From Streptomyces umbrinus (GTDB lineage Bacteria; Actinomycetota; Actinomycetes; Streptomycetales; Streptomycetaceae), in the NCBI RefSeq assembly GCF_030817415.1, contig NZ_JAUSZI010000002.1, forward strand, positions 4,774,001 to 4,838,000: a stretch of 64,000 nucleotides of DNA. Reading direction: 5' to 3'. Below, in pieces: positions 1-10,700 of this stretch. The notes under the pieces are model-generated. The model was given only the letters and a program-made list of their open reading frames with translations. It made no database searches and was not told the origin of the DNA. Made by a program: the position numbers and the translations under genes. Each line of letters opens with the position of its first letter. Position 1 is the first letter of the stretch.

Positions 1-3000
1 TTCCCATGCATCGTCAGGTACCAGAACTGGTCTGATCCTGGATCGGACTTCCAGGCGCCTAGCATCTTTCCGCTATCGAGATCAACAGAGACGTGGCGCC
101 CTGAATTAGGATCCACAAAATGCCGAGCCGGGGTTCCCCGATAGGTTCCCGCGATCTGAACGTTCCCAGGGTTCTTCACAAAGTCCCCTATCGCATCAAC
201 GAACGCTTGCTTGGTCGCCTTGCTTTCTTTCCCCATGATTCCGAAGTCCTCAGCGTGCTTGAAGTGGTGGGGAATGCTGTTCGAATCAACCCACGCAGAT
301 CCACAGCCGGGACCACTGTTATGCACGAGAACTGGAGTGTCTCCGGCGAGCACATAGTACGTATGCAGGTCGTCAACCGTGAGGTTGTACGTCCGGGTGT
401 GCTTGGTGAAGGAGCGGCTGCCGGTGACGATGACAGTGTCACCGGCATCGGTGAGCAGGGTCATACCCGGCGCGAGATCGCCTGCCTCGACCCAACTGTG
501 CTCGGACGGCGACCAGAAGGGGTGCTCATGGGTGGCCGTGAGCTTTTCGATGCCGTCCTGTGTGGCGATGGACAGCTCGCTGAAGTGCTTGTCGTCCTCG
601 GTGATGATCAGACGGGTGACTCGTCTGGGGCCGGACTCGCCGGTTCGCGGGTCGGTGGCCTGGACCTTGTCGCCGAGTTCGACATCCTCGATGTCCTTCG
701 TGCTGCCATCCGACATGAGCACGTCGGTGCCGGCCAGGAAGCACTTGCACGGGGCCTTCAGACCGCGCCCTCCGGAGCCCCCTCCCAGACTTCCTGGCCC
801 CTCTCCGACCGTCGACTTGGACAAGAAGCCCATGGAAGGTCCGATGAAAGCCACCTTGCCCAGGCAGCCGCTCTTCCGTCCCAGGCTCATGCACGCGAGA
901 AGCTTGAGGTGCATGAGTTGCTGCCGGTCTGCTTCAGCTTCCTCCTGGTCCTGCGCATCAAGCAGACAGCCGGAAGTCTCCTGGCAGTGATTGTCGATCT
1001 GCCGGTTGAGGAGGCGCGCGAATTCGTTGGCGTATTTCCACTGCTTGTCCACGAATACGCCGGGGTAGATCTCCGCGTGTTTCTTACTGGACACCGTTGC
1101 GGCCGGATAGGCGGTGCCCCGGGCCAGCGCTGCCTGGTGGTTCTGTGAGTTCTTCCTCTTCCCCGGCGTATGGCCCGGCGTGGTGTTCTCGGCGTTGGCA
1201 TCCGGACGGGTCGGGCAGTCGATGAACGGGCACAGACCAGTGGGATCGCTCTTGCTGACGGGGCTGTTGCCGCTGTAGGCGTAGCCATTCATCTGCAACG
1301 GGTCCGCGATGTTGATGATCGGGTCGGCCGAGAGGAAGCGGCCCGAGTTCTGGTCGTACTCGCGAGCGCCGATGTGGGTCAGCCCGGTGGCCGCGTCGTC
1401 GATGCCGACGCCCAGGTAGCTGCGCTTGTTGGGCCAGGTCGACGGCTTGGGCCCGCGGACTTCGCCGTAGGGCTTGAAGGCTCGGCGGGTGACCGGCTGG
1501 CCGCTCGACAGTTCCACTGTTGTGTTCGCCGTGCCCACGTGATCCGCGAGCAGCACGCTGAGTTTGTGGCCCGTGGTGGCGCCGTTGCTCGTGGTGCGGA
1601 CCACCGTGGGTGCCCCGGCCTGGCCGTAGGCACGTGAGGCGCGGGTGATCGTCCCGGTGGCGTCCGTCGTCAGCTCGGTCTCGCCCAGGTAGAGCGTCGA
1701 GCCCGACGGTGAGTTCTCCAGGACGCGATTGCCGGTGGCGTCGTAGACGTATGTCGTCTTCTTGCCGTCGTCCGTGATCGCGTCGAGCTTGTTCTCGGAC
1801 GTCCAGGTCAGGTTCTGCGTGGTGTTCGACAGGTCGCGGACTTCGGTGTTTCCCACAGCGTCGTACGAGTAGCTGCTGCCCTTGCCCGACGGGGTGGAGC
1901 TGATCCACTTCATGGTGTGCGGCTGCGGGGTGCCGTAGCCGTACGTGTAGCCGACGTTCTTCGTCGCGTCGGCCGGGTCGTGCTCTGTCATGTTGGCCCG
2001 GTTGCCGAGCCAGTCGAAGGTGAACGACTGGCGGTAGGCCGTGGCGCCGGTGGCGACCGTGCTCGTGTCCGGAGCGGTCGCGGCGAGGGTCGACGTCAGC
2101 GAGGCGTCCGGGCTCGACACGTCGGTCGCCGCGTCAGGAGCGTCCGCCACCGGGCCGGACGAGGCGGCATAGTCGGTTCGATAGCCCCAGGTCGCCCCGC
2201 CCGACGACTTGCAGCCGATGCCCGTCCCGTCCGGCGCGACACTCGACGTCCAGGCGTTCACCAGCTCGCCCATCACGTCGTACGTGAAGCACTGGTTGTC
2301 CCACATCGTGCCCGAAGCCTCGGACAGCTTGCGGGCGTTGGACGTGATGGTGCCGGAGACGTCGTAGGAGTAGTAGCTGTCCGTGATGCGGTGCGGGCCT
2401 GAGGTCTCCCGGTCCGCGACGGTGCGCTGGAGGCGACCCGTGTGCGGGTCGACGAAGTTCGTCGACCACACCCGGTTGGGCTGGGATCCGGAGACCGTCC
2501 GCAGGACTTCGCCGTAGGGCGAATAGGTCGCGTCGGACGTGTACCAGGCCTGACCCGACGTCGACTCAGCGAGACCGTCAGCGTTGTAGCGGGTGACGAC
2601 CTTCTCCTTCGCCAGCCCGCCCGCGGCCGGCACCGTGATCGACAGAGGCTTGCCGGTCGGGGTGTAGGTGTACGCGTAGGCGTACGTGCCCGCCAGACCG
2701 GTGGTCGTTGTGTTGGCCGGAATCAGCGTCTCGCTGCCGGTGGGCCGGTAGTCGGTGTCGTAGCCGGTGACCCGGTTGACGTAGTCGCCGCTCGCCGTGT
2801 GCCGGGTCGAGGCGACGGGCTGGCCGAGCGCACCGGGCAGTGTGTCGTAGGTGAACGACTTGGCGGGTGTGGCGGTCGCGGAGCCCTCGCGGATGTACTT
2901 GATCCGGCCGAGCTCGTCGTACTCCGTGTGCGTCGTCCGGGACTTCGCGTCCGTCACCTTGGTCGGCCGGTCGGCGTCGTCGTATCCGGTGTCTGTTCTG

Positions 3001-6000
3001 CCGACGTCCGGGTCGGTGGTGGACGTCAGTCGGCCACGGGCGTCGTACGCGTACGTCCAGGCGTTGCCCGCCGCGTCCGTAACCTTGGTGCGCTGACCCC
3101 GCGCGTCGTACTCGTAGGCGGTTACGCGCCCGTCATCCGAGCCCGAGTCGTCGTTGCTGTAGTGGCGGATCGAGGTGACCCGGCCGAGGGCGTCGGTGTG
3201 GGTCCGGGTCCGCGGGACGGTCGAGCCGGCCGGGTTCACGTACGTGCTGGTGTCGCTGTAGGTCGTGTACGTCGCGTGCTCGTAGTCGCCGTCGTAGTAC
3301 GTCGACTGGCGGATCTGCCGCTCCAGGCCGTCGTAGCGCAGCTTGACCCAGCTAGGGATCAGCGACTTCGACCTGGGGGCGAAGAGTTCGGCGGCCGGCT
3401 CGCCCTTCGCGAGGTAGGCGCTCGTCTGCTCGTCGGGCAGGCCGTGGTCGTTGTAGGTGACGTCGGTGATGATCCGGCCCGGGCCATGAGCCTCGGACTG
3501 GGACTGGACCTGGCGCATCAGGCCGTCGTAGAGCGTCACCTGGCGGCTGTAGGAGCCGTCATCCTTCAACGTTCTGGCTGTGACGGCGGCCGGTCGGGTC
3601 TGCTCGGACGTGGCGATCGCCGCTTGGTAGTCGATCTCGATGTCCGGCGTCCTGCCGCCGGACGAGCGCGACGGTGACCAGCCCTTCACCAGACGTCCGA
3701 GAGCGTCGTACTCGCTGCGCGTCACTCGGCCGTTGGCGTCGGTGACCGTCAGCGCAAGGCTTCGGCCCGGATCGAAGGCCGTGGTGGCGGCATGCCCCTT
3801 CGCGTTGATCGTCTTGACTGACGTGACCGGCCCGCCTGCGTCCCCAGGGGTGTACTGCGTCTCGGTCGTACCGGTGCCCGGCTGGGTGACGGTGCGGAGG
3901 CGGCCCAGCGGATCGTAGGTGGTCTTCGTGGTGACCGAGTACGAAGTTCCAGCACCGTCGATCCCGGCGGAGGAGGTGACGAGCCCCTTCGTGGGAACTT
4001 CGCCGTAGGCCAGGTTGTCGTAGCTTTTCCGCGACGCCGACACAAGCTTGGTGGCCGGGTCGGCCGTGTCGTACCCAGCACACGAGGTCCCCGTGCTCCG
4101 CTCCTCCTTGGGAAGCCCGATCAGCCACGCCGACGTGTTGTGCACGTGCGACGTCTTGGTGCAGCTCTGGTCGGACAGGACCTCACTGCTGCCGCTCGGC
4201 TTGACCACAGCCGTCTCGACCTGGATCGGCAGCCCGTACGTGTCGTCGACCGTCGTCAGCGTCCGGACGGCGCGCCAGCTCGTGTCGGCCGTCTGGATCT
4301 CGTCCGTGCGCTTGGTGCCGCTGCGGTGGGCGAGCAGCGGGTCCATGTCCGTGCCGTTCTCGGCTTCCCTCGAACGGGACGCGGTCTGTTTCGACCAGGG
4401 GTAGTTCAGCGTCCGCTTCTGGACCCGCTTGTCCGAGTTCAGGTAGGTGATGCTCTCCGCCGCCATACCCGCGTACTGCGGAGCGTCGTCCGCGAGGAGC
4501 GTGTACGCGCCCGTTGAGTCCTTGATCTCGCCGCCCGCGCCTTGGAAGTAGCGCGTCTCTGAGTACGACTGGGCTTGCGGATCCCCCTGCTGGGAGCTGG
4601 ACTTGCTGCCCTTGGTGACCGCCACCTTGCGGTAGCCGCGCCAGTCGCTGTACGTGCGCAGGGACGGGCGGGTGAACTCGTCGTCGGACTTCGCCCAAGC
4701 GGGGTCCGTGTAGTCGTACATCGTGTGGACGGGCTTGCCGTGCGACGTAACCTTGTCCGTCTCGGTCACCGAGTCGACGACGTACTTGTTGAACCACGCC
4801 TTCGCGGGCGTCTTCTCGTCGCCGTCCGGGGACCAGCGGATGGGATAGCAGGTGCCGTTGTTCTTGCCCTTGTCCTCGGACGGTTCGCTCGCGCAGCCGC
4901 CCTTGTACTCGACCTCGATGTCACCGCCGTACTCGGTGGCGACCGTGCCGATACGGGGTCGGGTGAAGCCGGGGCGCTGGTCGTTCACGCCACTGGAGAC
5001 CAGGTTGGGGAGCTGACGGTCCTTGAGGCGCAGGCTCAGGGGCGAGGTCGCGCCGACCGAGTACTCAGCGAAGCTGACGCCGTCCTTGTGCTGGAGGATG
5101 CCGGTGGTGTCGCCGGGCGCGAAGCCGCGGCGGGTGATCGAGTTCAGCCAGAGGCCAGGCGATGTGTCGTACCAGTCTTCGGGGAAGGACTGGTGAAGGG
5201 TGTACGTGTCCACCTTGCCGAGGCCGGTCTGACCGGCGCGGGCCGCCTTCGTCGTCACTGTATCCAGGCGCAGCTGCGTCCAGAAGGACGGGAAGGCCGG
5301 GCACAGTTTGGACGTCGACTTGCAGTTGAGGTTGCCGGGGGTGTCCCACCAGGGGCGGTACGCGCCCGGGTCGTCGGTCTTGGCGAAGTTCGCCGCGTCA
5401 CAGTCCGTATCCGACTTCAGGCAGCGCTGCTTGACGCCGAACTCGACGGTGGCGGACGGCTTGGTCAGGTCGGAGCGCATGCCGTACTCGATGGTCGTCG
5501 GGTAGGCGTAACGGTCGTACTGCTCGGGGGACTTGAACTTCTTCTTGACGGCGTAGTGGTTCGTCTCCTGCTTCCAGTTGACGACCAGCGCGTTGCCGTG
5601 CACGTCGACGACCTTGTCCAGGCCCCAGCACCAGGCCTGCTTCTTGCCCGCGCCGCAGCGGGAGTCCGCGAAGGCGGTGGCGTGGCAGGGCTCGCCGGGG
5701 TGGTTGCCGAAGACAGGGACGGTGGAGACGGAGTTGGTGTCGGCGTGGCCGCCGCCGACGTTGTTCAGACCGTAGAAGTACTGGGTGCCGTCGGTGGTGG
5801 TGACAACCCAGTGCTCGCCGTCGTTGTCACCGTTGCTGCCACCGGTCTTCAGCTGGACACGAGTGCCGTCATCCTGCTGCGGGCGATACGTGTCGGTGTC
5901 GCCGACCCGCACCAGCTCGGTGGTCTTGCCTGCCAGGGACATCACCGCGTTGTCCGACACCCAACACAGATCTGATGTCTTGTCCTTCTTGGCTGCGTTG

Positions 6001-7223
6001 TTGGGTGCTCCGGAGTTCAGCGTCTTGCGGTCGTCCTGGCAGGCACGGTAGCGGCGCTCGATATGGCCGGGGTCGTATCCCCAGCCCTCGCCGATCCAGG
6101 AGGCTTGGGGCGAGGAGACCGCCGTACGGCCGTCCACCGTCTGCGAGTTGTAGCTGAACGAGATGCTGGGCGCCGGTCCCGCAGGCGCGGCCGGAACGGT
6201 CAGCGGATACGACCAGTTGAAGGCGCCCGAGGATCCGCCCGCCTGCCACTTGCCGTCCGAGGCGAGCGGGGTGGCCTTGAACGAACCTCCGCCGCCGCCA
6301 CCGGAGTCAACCGCGCCGATGACCGCGGTGTCACCGGCGGCCGCGGCCGGGGTCGCCGAACTGCGGTACGCGGCCTGGGCTATGGACGGCCCTTCCATAC
6401 CCGTCGCCGCGGCGGACGCAGGAGTCACCGTCCCGTCCGCCGCCGTGTCGACCGTGGCCGTGATCGACTGGGTCTTCGTGTCGTTGGCCGTCTCCAGTTC
6501 CTCGTAGGCCTGGCACGCCTCGTCGTCCGGCGTCGTCAGGTAGCACTCAGGAAACTGGACGAAGCGCAGGCGGGAGGCCCAGTCGGCACCGTAGAGGTAC
6601 TTGAACTCGGCGTAGTCGAGCTGGACGGAGATCGGAACGGAGCCGGTCGCCGGAGCCTGGACGGTCACGACGGCACCGTCGACGCCCTGGGACACGGGCG
6701 CGGTGCGAGCGGCCACCGAGACCTGCCAGGTGCCCGTGGGCGCGGCCTGGTCGGGGGCCTGTCCGAGGCTGACGGGCAGGTCGTCGACCGGGGTCAGGTC
6801 GACCTGCTGGGCAGCCGTGCCCAGGCTGGAGGCCGTCGCGGCCGTGCCCTTGCGTGCCGCAGTCCGGCCAGTGCGGGTCGACGCCTGGGCCGCGCTCGCC
6901 GTCGAGCCAAAGCTGACCGTCCCTGTGTCGGCGGGTGGTGCCGTCGCAGTGCCGGCCGGGGCCTGTTCCAGGTCCTCGGGGACGTCGACCTTCAGGGTCT
7001 CCAGGTCCCGCTCGAAGGCCTCACCCGAAATGGGCTTGTCCTGGCCGAGCGCCTCCAACTCCAGCGTCTCGCGGCCTTTTTCGGCCGCGGCCGGATCGGG
7101 CGGCAGCGCCAGGGACTGAGCGGGCAGGAGGCCCACCAGCAGGGCTGCCCCGAGGGCGGGTATGACAGCCGTGCGCAGGCGACGCCCACGGCGGCGCCGG
7201 GCAGGCGAGAAGCGACCGAACAC
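1..7223 (-). CDS. RHS/YD-repeat secreted polymorphic toxin, PT-Hint + colicin D-like C-terminus (3' end outside window)
   Basis: One reading frame is open from a GTG at 7223-7221, preceded by GGGGGAC, to the left edge: at least 2407 residues, with the stop codon outside the window. The N-terminus has an Arg-rich stretch and then a hydrophobic run ending near Ala-Leu-Pro, a secretion signal. A long region of YD repeats follows (YDALGRLV, YDARGRLT, YDELGRIK), then an RHS core signature (GRFLSADPI) near residue 1950. About residue 2160 starts a Hint domain (CFLAGTDVLM; TATHEHPFW; end VLVHN), the self-cleaving module of pretoxins. After VHN come about 100 residues with FKHAEDFG, GTYRG and HFVDPNSG, which I recognise as colicin D-like, a family of tRNA-Arg anticodon nucleases. 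Only a few residues are probably missing. An immunity gene, if present, lies beyond base 1. Inference: contact-dependent or released toxin between competing bacteria. Confidence 0.9.
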   Translation of the reverse strand, partial: MFGRFSPARRRRGRRLRTAVIPALGAALLVGLLPAQSLALPPDPAAAEKGRETLELEALGQDKPISGEAFERDLETLKVDVPEDLEQAPAGTATAPPADTGTVSFGSTASAAQASTRTGRTAARKGTAATASSLGTAAQQVDLTPVDDLPVSLGQAPDQAAPTGTWQVSVAARTAPVSQGVDGAVVTVQAPATGSVPISVQLDYAEFKYLYGADWASRLRFVQFPECYLTTPDDEACQAYEELETANDTKTQSITATVDTAADGTVTPASAAATGMEGPSIAQAAYRSSATPAAAAGDTAVIGAVDSGGGGGGSFKATPLASDGKWQAGGSSGAFNWSYPLTVPAAPAGPAPSISFSYNSQTVDGRTAVSSPQASWIGEGWGYDPGHIERRYRACQDDRKTLNSGAPNNAAKKDKTSDLCWVSDNAVMSLAGKTTELVRVGDTDTYRPQQDDGTRVQLKTGGSNGDNDGEHWVVTTTDGTQYFYGLNNVGGGHADTNSVSTVPVFGNHPGEPCHATAFADSRCGAGKKQAWCWGLDKVVDVHGNALVVNWKQETNHYAVKKKFKSPEQYDRYAYPTTIEYGMRSDLTKPSATVEFGVKQRCLKSDTDCDAANFAKTDDPGAYRPWWDTPGNLNCKSTSKLCPAFPSFWTQLRLDTVTTKAARAGQTGLGKVDTYTLHQSFPEDWYDTSPGLWLNSITRRGFAPGDTTGILQHKDGVSFAEYSVGATSPLSLRLKDRQLPNLVSSGVNDQRPGFTRPRIGTVATEYGGDIEVEYKGGCASEPSEDKGKNNGTCYPIRWSPDGDEKTPAKAWFNKYVVDSVTETDKVTSHGKPVHTMYDYTDPAWAKSDDEFTRPSLRTYSDWRGYRKVAVTKGSKSSSQQGDPQAQSYSETRYFQGAGGEIKDSTGAYTLLADDAPQYAGMAAESITYLNSDKRVQKRTLNYPWSKQTASRSREAENGTDMDPLLAHRSGTKRTDEIQTADTSWRAVRTLTTVDDTYGLPIQVETAVVKPSGSSEVLSDQSCTKTSHVHNTSAWLIGLPKEERSTGTSCAGYDTADPATKLVSASRKSYDNLAYGEVPTKGLVTSSAGIDGAGTSYSVTTKTTYDPLGRLRTVTQPGTGTTETQYTPGDAGGPVTSVKTINAKGHAATTAFDPGRSLALTVTDANGRVTRSEYDALGRLVKGWSPSRSSGGRTPDIEIDYQAAIATSEQTRPAAVTARTLKDDGSYSRQVTLYDGLMRQVQSQSEAHGPGRIITDVTYNDHGLPDEQTSAYLAKGEPAAELFAPRSKSLIPSWVKLRYDGLERQIRQSTYYDGDYEHATYTTYSDTSTYVNPAGSTVPRTRTHTDALGRVTSIRHYSNDDSGSDDGRVTAYEYDARGQRTKVTDAAGNAWTYAYDARGRLTSTTDPDVGRTDTGYDDADRPTKVTDAKSRTTHTEYDELGRIKYIREGSATATPAKSFTYDTLPGALGQPVASTRHTASGDYVNRVTGYDTDYRPTGSETLIPANTTTTGLAGTYAYAYTYTPTGKPLSITVPAAGGLAKEKVVTRYNADGLAESTSGQAWYTSDATYSPYGEVLRTVSGSQPNRVWSTNFVDPHTGRLQRTVADRETSGPHRITDSYYSYDVSGTITSNARKLSEASGTMWDNQCFTYDVMGELVNAWTSSVAPDGTGIGCKSSGGATWGYRTDYAASSGPVADAPDAATDVSSPDASLTSTLAATAPDTSTVATGATAYRQSFTFDWLGNRANMTEHDPADATKNVGYTYGYGTPQPHTMKWISSTPSGKGSSYSYDAVGNTEVRDLSNTTQNLTWTSENKLDAITDDGKKTTYVYDATGNRVLENSPSGSTLYLGETELTTDATGTITRASRAYGQAGAPTVVRTTSNGATTGHKLSVLLADHVGTANTTVELSSGQPVTRRAFKPYGEVRGPKPSTWPNKRSYLGVGIDDAATGLTHIGAREYDQNSGRFLSADPIINIADPLQMNGYAYSGNSPVSKSDPTGLCPFIDCPTRPDANAENTTPGHTPGKRKNSQNHQAALARGTAYPAATVSSKKHAEIYPGVFVDKQWKYANEFARLLNRQIDNHCQETSGCLLDAQDQEEAEADRQQLMHLKLLACMSLGRKSGCLGKVAFIGPSMGFLSKSTVGEGPGSLGGGSGGRGLKAPCKCFLAGTDVLMSDGSTKDIEDVELGDKVQATDPRTGESGPRRVTRLIITEDDKHFSELSIATQDGIEKLTATHEHPFWSPSEHSWVEAGDLAPGMTLLTDAGDTVIVTGSRSFTKHTRTYNLTVDDLHTYYVLAGDTPVLVHNSGPGCGSAWVDSNSIPHHFKHAEDFGIMGKESKATKQAFVDAIGDFVKNPGNVQIAGTYRGTPARHFVDPNSGRHVSVDLDSGKMLGAWKSDPGSDQFWYLTMHG

Positions 7224-7706
7224 GACGAAGTCCCCCGGACCACTTGAAGCGGGACCAGGTTCGGACCACGCGTGATGGCGTATCAGATGCGCAGATTCTG
7301 TGGCGCCTCTGTGAAGTTCCGCTAGATCGTCTGTGCGGATGTGATCACCGTCACGGTACGTAGCATGCCGTAGCGGTTAGTAGCGCACAGACCTCGCCCC
7401 GCCTGATATAGCGAGCGCTTCCGGATCTTCGCGATCTAACGCGTAATTCGTCAATCGCCCTGCCAAATAGCCTTGGCAATGGGGGCATTGAGAGATATCT
7501 CGTGGCGGTTTGGCATCAAGACCACTGCGCGGCCGGGCAGTTATGGACCTGCGCGCCCAACCGTGGATACGGCTCAGACGGTTGATCGACTCAATCCCCT
7601 CCCCCGTATGCGAAGGGTGACGACAGCCCGCTCATAGGTCATCATCGGCGGGCCCGGCAGCGCCCTGTCACGTGCCGGTTCCAAGGGGAGAAGGGGAACT
7701 CGCCGG
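7224..7706. other. Divergent intergenic region between RHS toxin and FG-GAP protein
   Basis: 483 bases without a credible gene, visibly richer in A/T than the flanking genes. It must hold both divergent promoters. An inverted repeat TGCCAA-N6-TTGGCA lies at 7461-7478. Its right arm overlaps a possible plus-strand -35 (TTGGCA, 7473-7478), followed 17 bases later by TATCTC (7496-7501). These promoter elements are weak matches and are inference. The ribosome binding site of the plus-strand gene (GGGGAG, then AAGGGGA) lies at 7685-7697. Confidence 0.4.
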
Positions 7707-10700
7707 ATGACGCGCACCAGGACGGGCAAGAGACTCGGCTGGCGTCGAGCGCCCGGGAGCCGGACCACCGCGGCCGTACTCGCGGCAGCTCTCGCTGCCA
7801 CCGGCATCGTTTTCGTGAGTCTCGGCCTGGACGATTCCGAACCCCGCGGCGAGGCGGACGGCGTCCGGAAGGCGAAGCCGGTCACCGAAGCCGCGGCCGC
7901 CGCACAAGCGGCCAGGACCGGGAAGTCCGTCGAGGTCACCGCGCTGCACACGGCCCGCTCCACCACCTGGGCGCGGCCCGACGGTCTCCTCGCCAAGAAG
8001 CTGTACTCCTCCCCGGTCCGGGCCAAGGTGGGCGGCGAATGGAAGGCCATCGACTACGGCCTCCATCGCACCAAGGCCGGCTGGGAACCCAGGGCCACCA
8101 ACGCGCGGATGGTGTTCTCGGCCGGCTCCGAAGGACGCGGCTCCAAGGGGCGTGAGGAGGAGCAGCGCTCCTCCCGTGGCACGGCCCACCGCGTCTCCCT
8201 GCTCAACGGGCTCATGGGCGCTGCCGCAGCAGACGAGACCTCGACTCCCCTGGTCACCCTGACCGTTGACGGCTACGACATTCAACTCACCTGGCCGGGC
8301 CCCGTTCCCACCCCGATCATCGACGGCTCCCGAGCCCTCTACCCGGAGATCTTCCCGGGCGCCGACCTGGTCCTCACCGCCGACGACGAGGGCTTCGGCC
8401 AACTCGTCGTCCTCAAGAACCGGCAGGCCGCAGCCGATCCACGCGCCAAGCAACTGTCGTACGGCATCACCTCGGAGGACCTGACCTTCCGGCTGGACCC
8501 GGTCTCGGGCATCGTCACAGCCGACAGCGCGTACGGCAACGAGGTCGCCATGTCGCCCACCCCACTGATGTGGGACAGCAGCGGCGCCCCGGCGGTCACC
8601 GACGGAACGGTCGGAGCCACCGCCCAGCCAACCGCGTCGGAGAGCCCCAACCCCACCGACACGGACACCGGCACACCGAGCGACAGCCCGAGCCCCACCG
8701 AGGAGCTCATCGAGACGGACGAGCAGACCGACACCACGCCCGAGACGCTGCCGGCGGCCACCGACGGCCCGGAGCCCTCCGTGGCGGAGTCCCCACTGCC
8801 ATCCGCGCCGGCAGAGCCGACGCCCGCCCCCTCGCAGGGCGGCCCCGCAGCCACGCTCGGCCTGCCCGGGCTCGACGGCCCGTCCCCCGACTCCCGCGGC
8901 GAACTCGTCGAGACCGATCTGTCCGGGGCGAACTGGGTGATCACCCCCGCCCAGGACTTCCTCGTGAACTCGGCCACGACATACCCGGTGTTCATCGACC
9001 CGTCGGTGAAGAAGCACACCCAGAACTGGACCACGGCGTACAGCCGCCACCCGAACGCCACCTTCTACAACGGCAAGGGCTTCAACAAGGGCGGTACCCA
9101 CGAGGCACGCGTCGGCTTCGAGTCCGACACCTGGGGCACCTCACGCTCGTACTTCAACATCTCCTTCGACAAGGACCTCAAGGGCACGAAGATCACCAGC
9201 GCGAAGCTCCGCATGCTGGAGACATACTCTTGGTCATGCAGCGACCGCTCGATGAGCGTGCACCTCACCGGCGAGATCAACTCCCACACCAACTGGAAGA
9301 ACGCGCCCAAGCTGCACGACGGAAACAAGTTCGCGACCAAGAGCTTCGCGCACGGCTACAAGTCCGGCTGCCGGGACGCGTACGAGACCTTCGACGTGAA
9401 GAAGGCTGCTCAGAAGCGAGCCGACAAAGGTGAGGACACCATCACGTTCGGCCTGCGGGCCCGCGACGAGCACTCGCAGTACGCGTGGAAGAAGTTCCGG
9501 GCCAACGGGGACAACGCGCCCGTCCTGGAACTCGTCTACAACCGCAAGCCGACCGTCGACTCCAAGTCGCTCGACCTCGGCCCCGAGGGCAAGTGCACCA
9601 CCACCGAGCCGTACATCCGGATGGGTTCCGGCAATCTGACCTTCACCGCCCGGGCATCCGACAAGGACAAGAACCTCGACTACCTCGACTTCGACCTGTG
9701 GGCCAAGGGCAAGTGGGACACCACCGGTGATCTGCTGAAATCCATCGGAAAGGTCTCGGTCGGCGGTGACAAGGACACCGCTCTGCGCACCACGAACGGT
9801 TTCTCTCCCAGCACCCTCACCAACGGCACGACCTACTCCTGGCGGGTGCGAGCCGTCGACGACGCCAACGCCACCTCCGGCTACAGCCCAGCCAAGACAC
9901 CGTGCCGCTTCGTCCTCGACACCGCCGCGCCCAAGCCGCCAAAGGTCAGCTCCACCGACTTCCCGAACGCGGACGGCAGCGAGAACGGCTTCGGCAATGA
10001 CAGCGAGGATGCCAACTGGAGCACCCTCAAGTTCGGCACCGCGGGCTCCTTCACCGTTCGCGCCCTCAACACTGACGTCGTTCGCTACGAGTACGGCTTC
10101 AACTCGGCCTCCTACACCGGCTCGCTCACACGTACGTCCGGAACGGCCACCACCGTCAGCGCCACCATCGGCAACGCCAAGCCGCCGACCGCCGGCCCCA
10201 ACGTGCTGTACGTCAGGACCGTGGACGGCGCGGGCAACGTCTCGCAGCCGACGAAGTACTTCTTCTACGTCACCCCCCGCGACCAGGCTGACGCCCCGGG
10301 CGACTTCACGGGCGACAAGCTCGCCGACCTGATGGTCGTCACCGAGGGCGGGAACCTCTCCCTGTACCCCTCGCAGGCCACGAGCGACCTCACCAAGGGA
10401 TCCGGCGACCTGGACTACTCGATGTCCGGCGCCTACCGCGCCAACCCGGAGAAGGACCCGAACGGGGACGACCTGCCGCCCTTCGTGGCCGCACCCTCCG
10501 GGCACTTCAAGGGCGCGCTGATCACCCACAACGGCGACATCTACGGCGGCGACGGCCTCCAGGACCTCATCGTCCGCGTCGAAGGCAAGCTGTGGGTCTA
10601 CCCGGGCGACGGCTACGGCGCCGTCAACGTCGACAAGCGCCGCGAGATCCTGCTGCCCGACGGAGCTCCCAGCCCGGCGAGCCTCACCCAGATCGTGTCC

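Noticed and set aside
120..7200. Long plus-strand and out-of-frame minus-strand ORFs across the first 7 kb
   Set aside because: They are shadows of the single RHS frame, which is open from 7223 to the window edge and carries the recognisable YD, Hint and colicin D-like motifs; the others are Arg/Pro/Val-rich with no domains.
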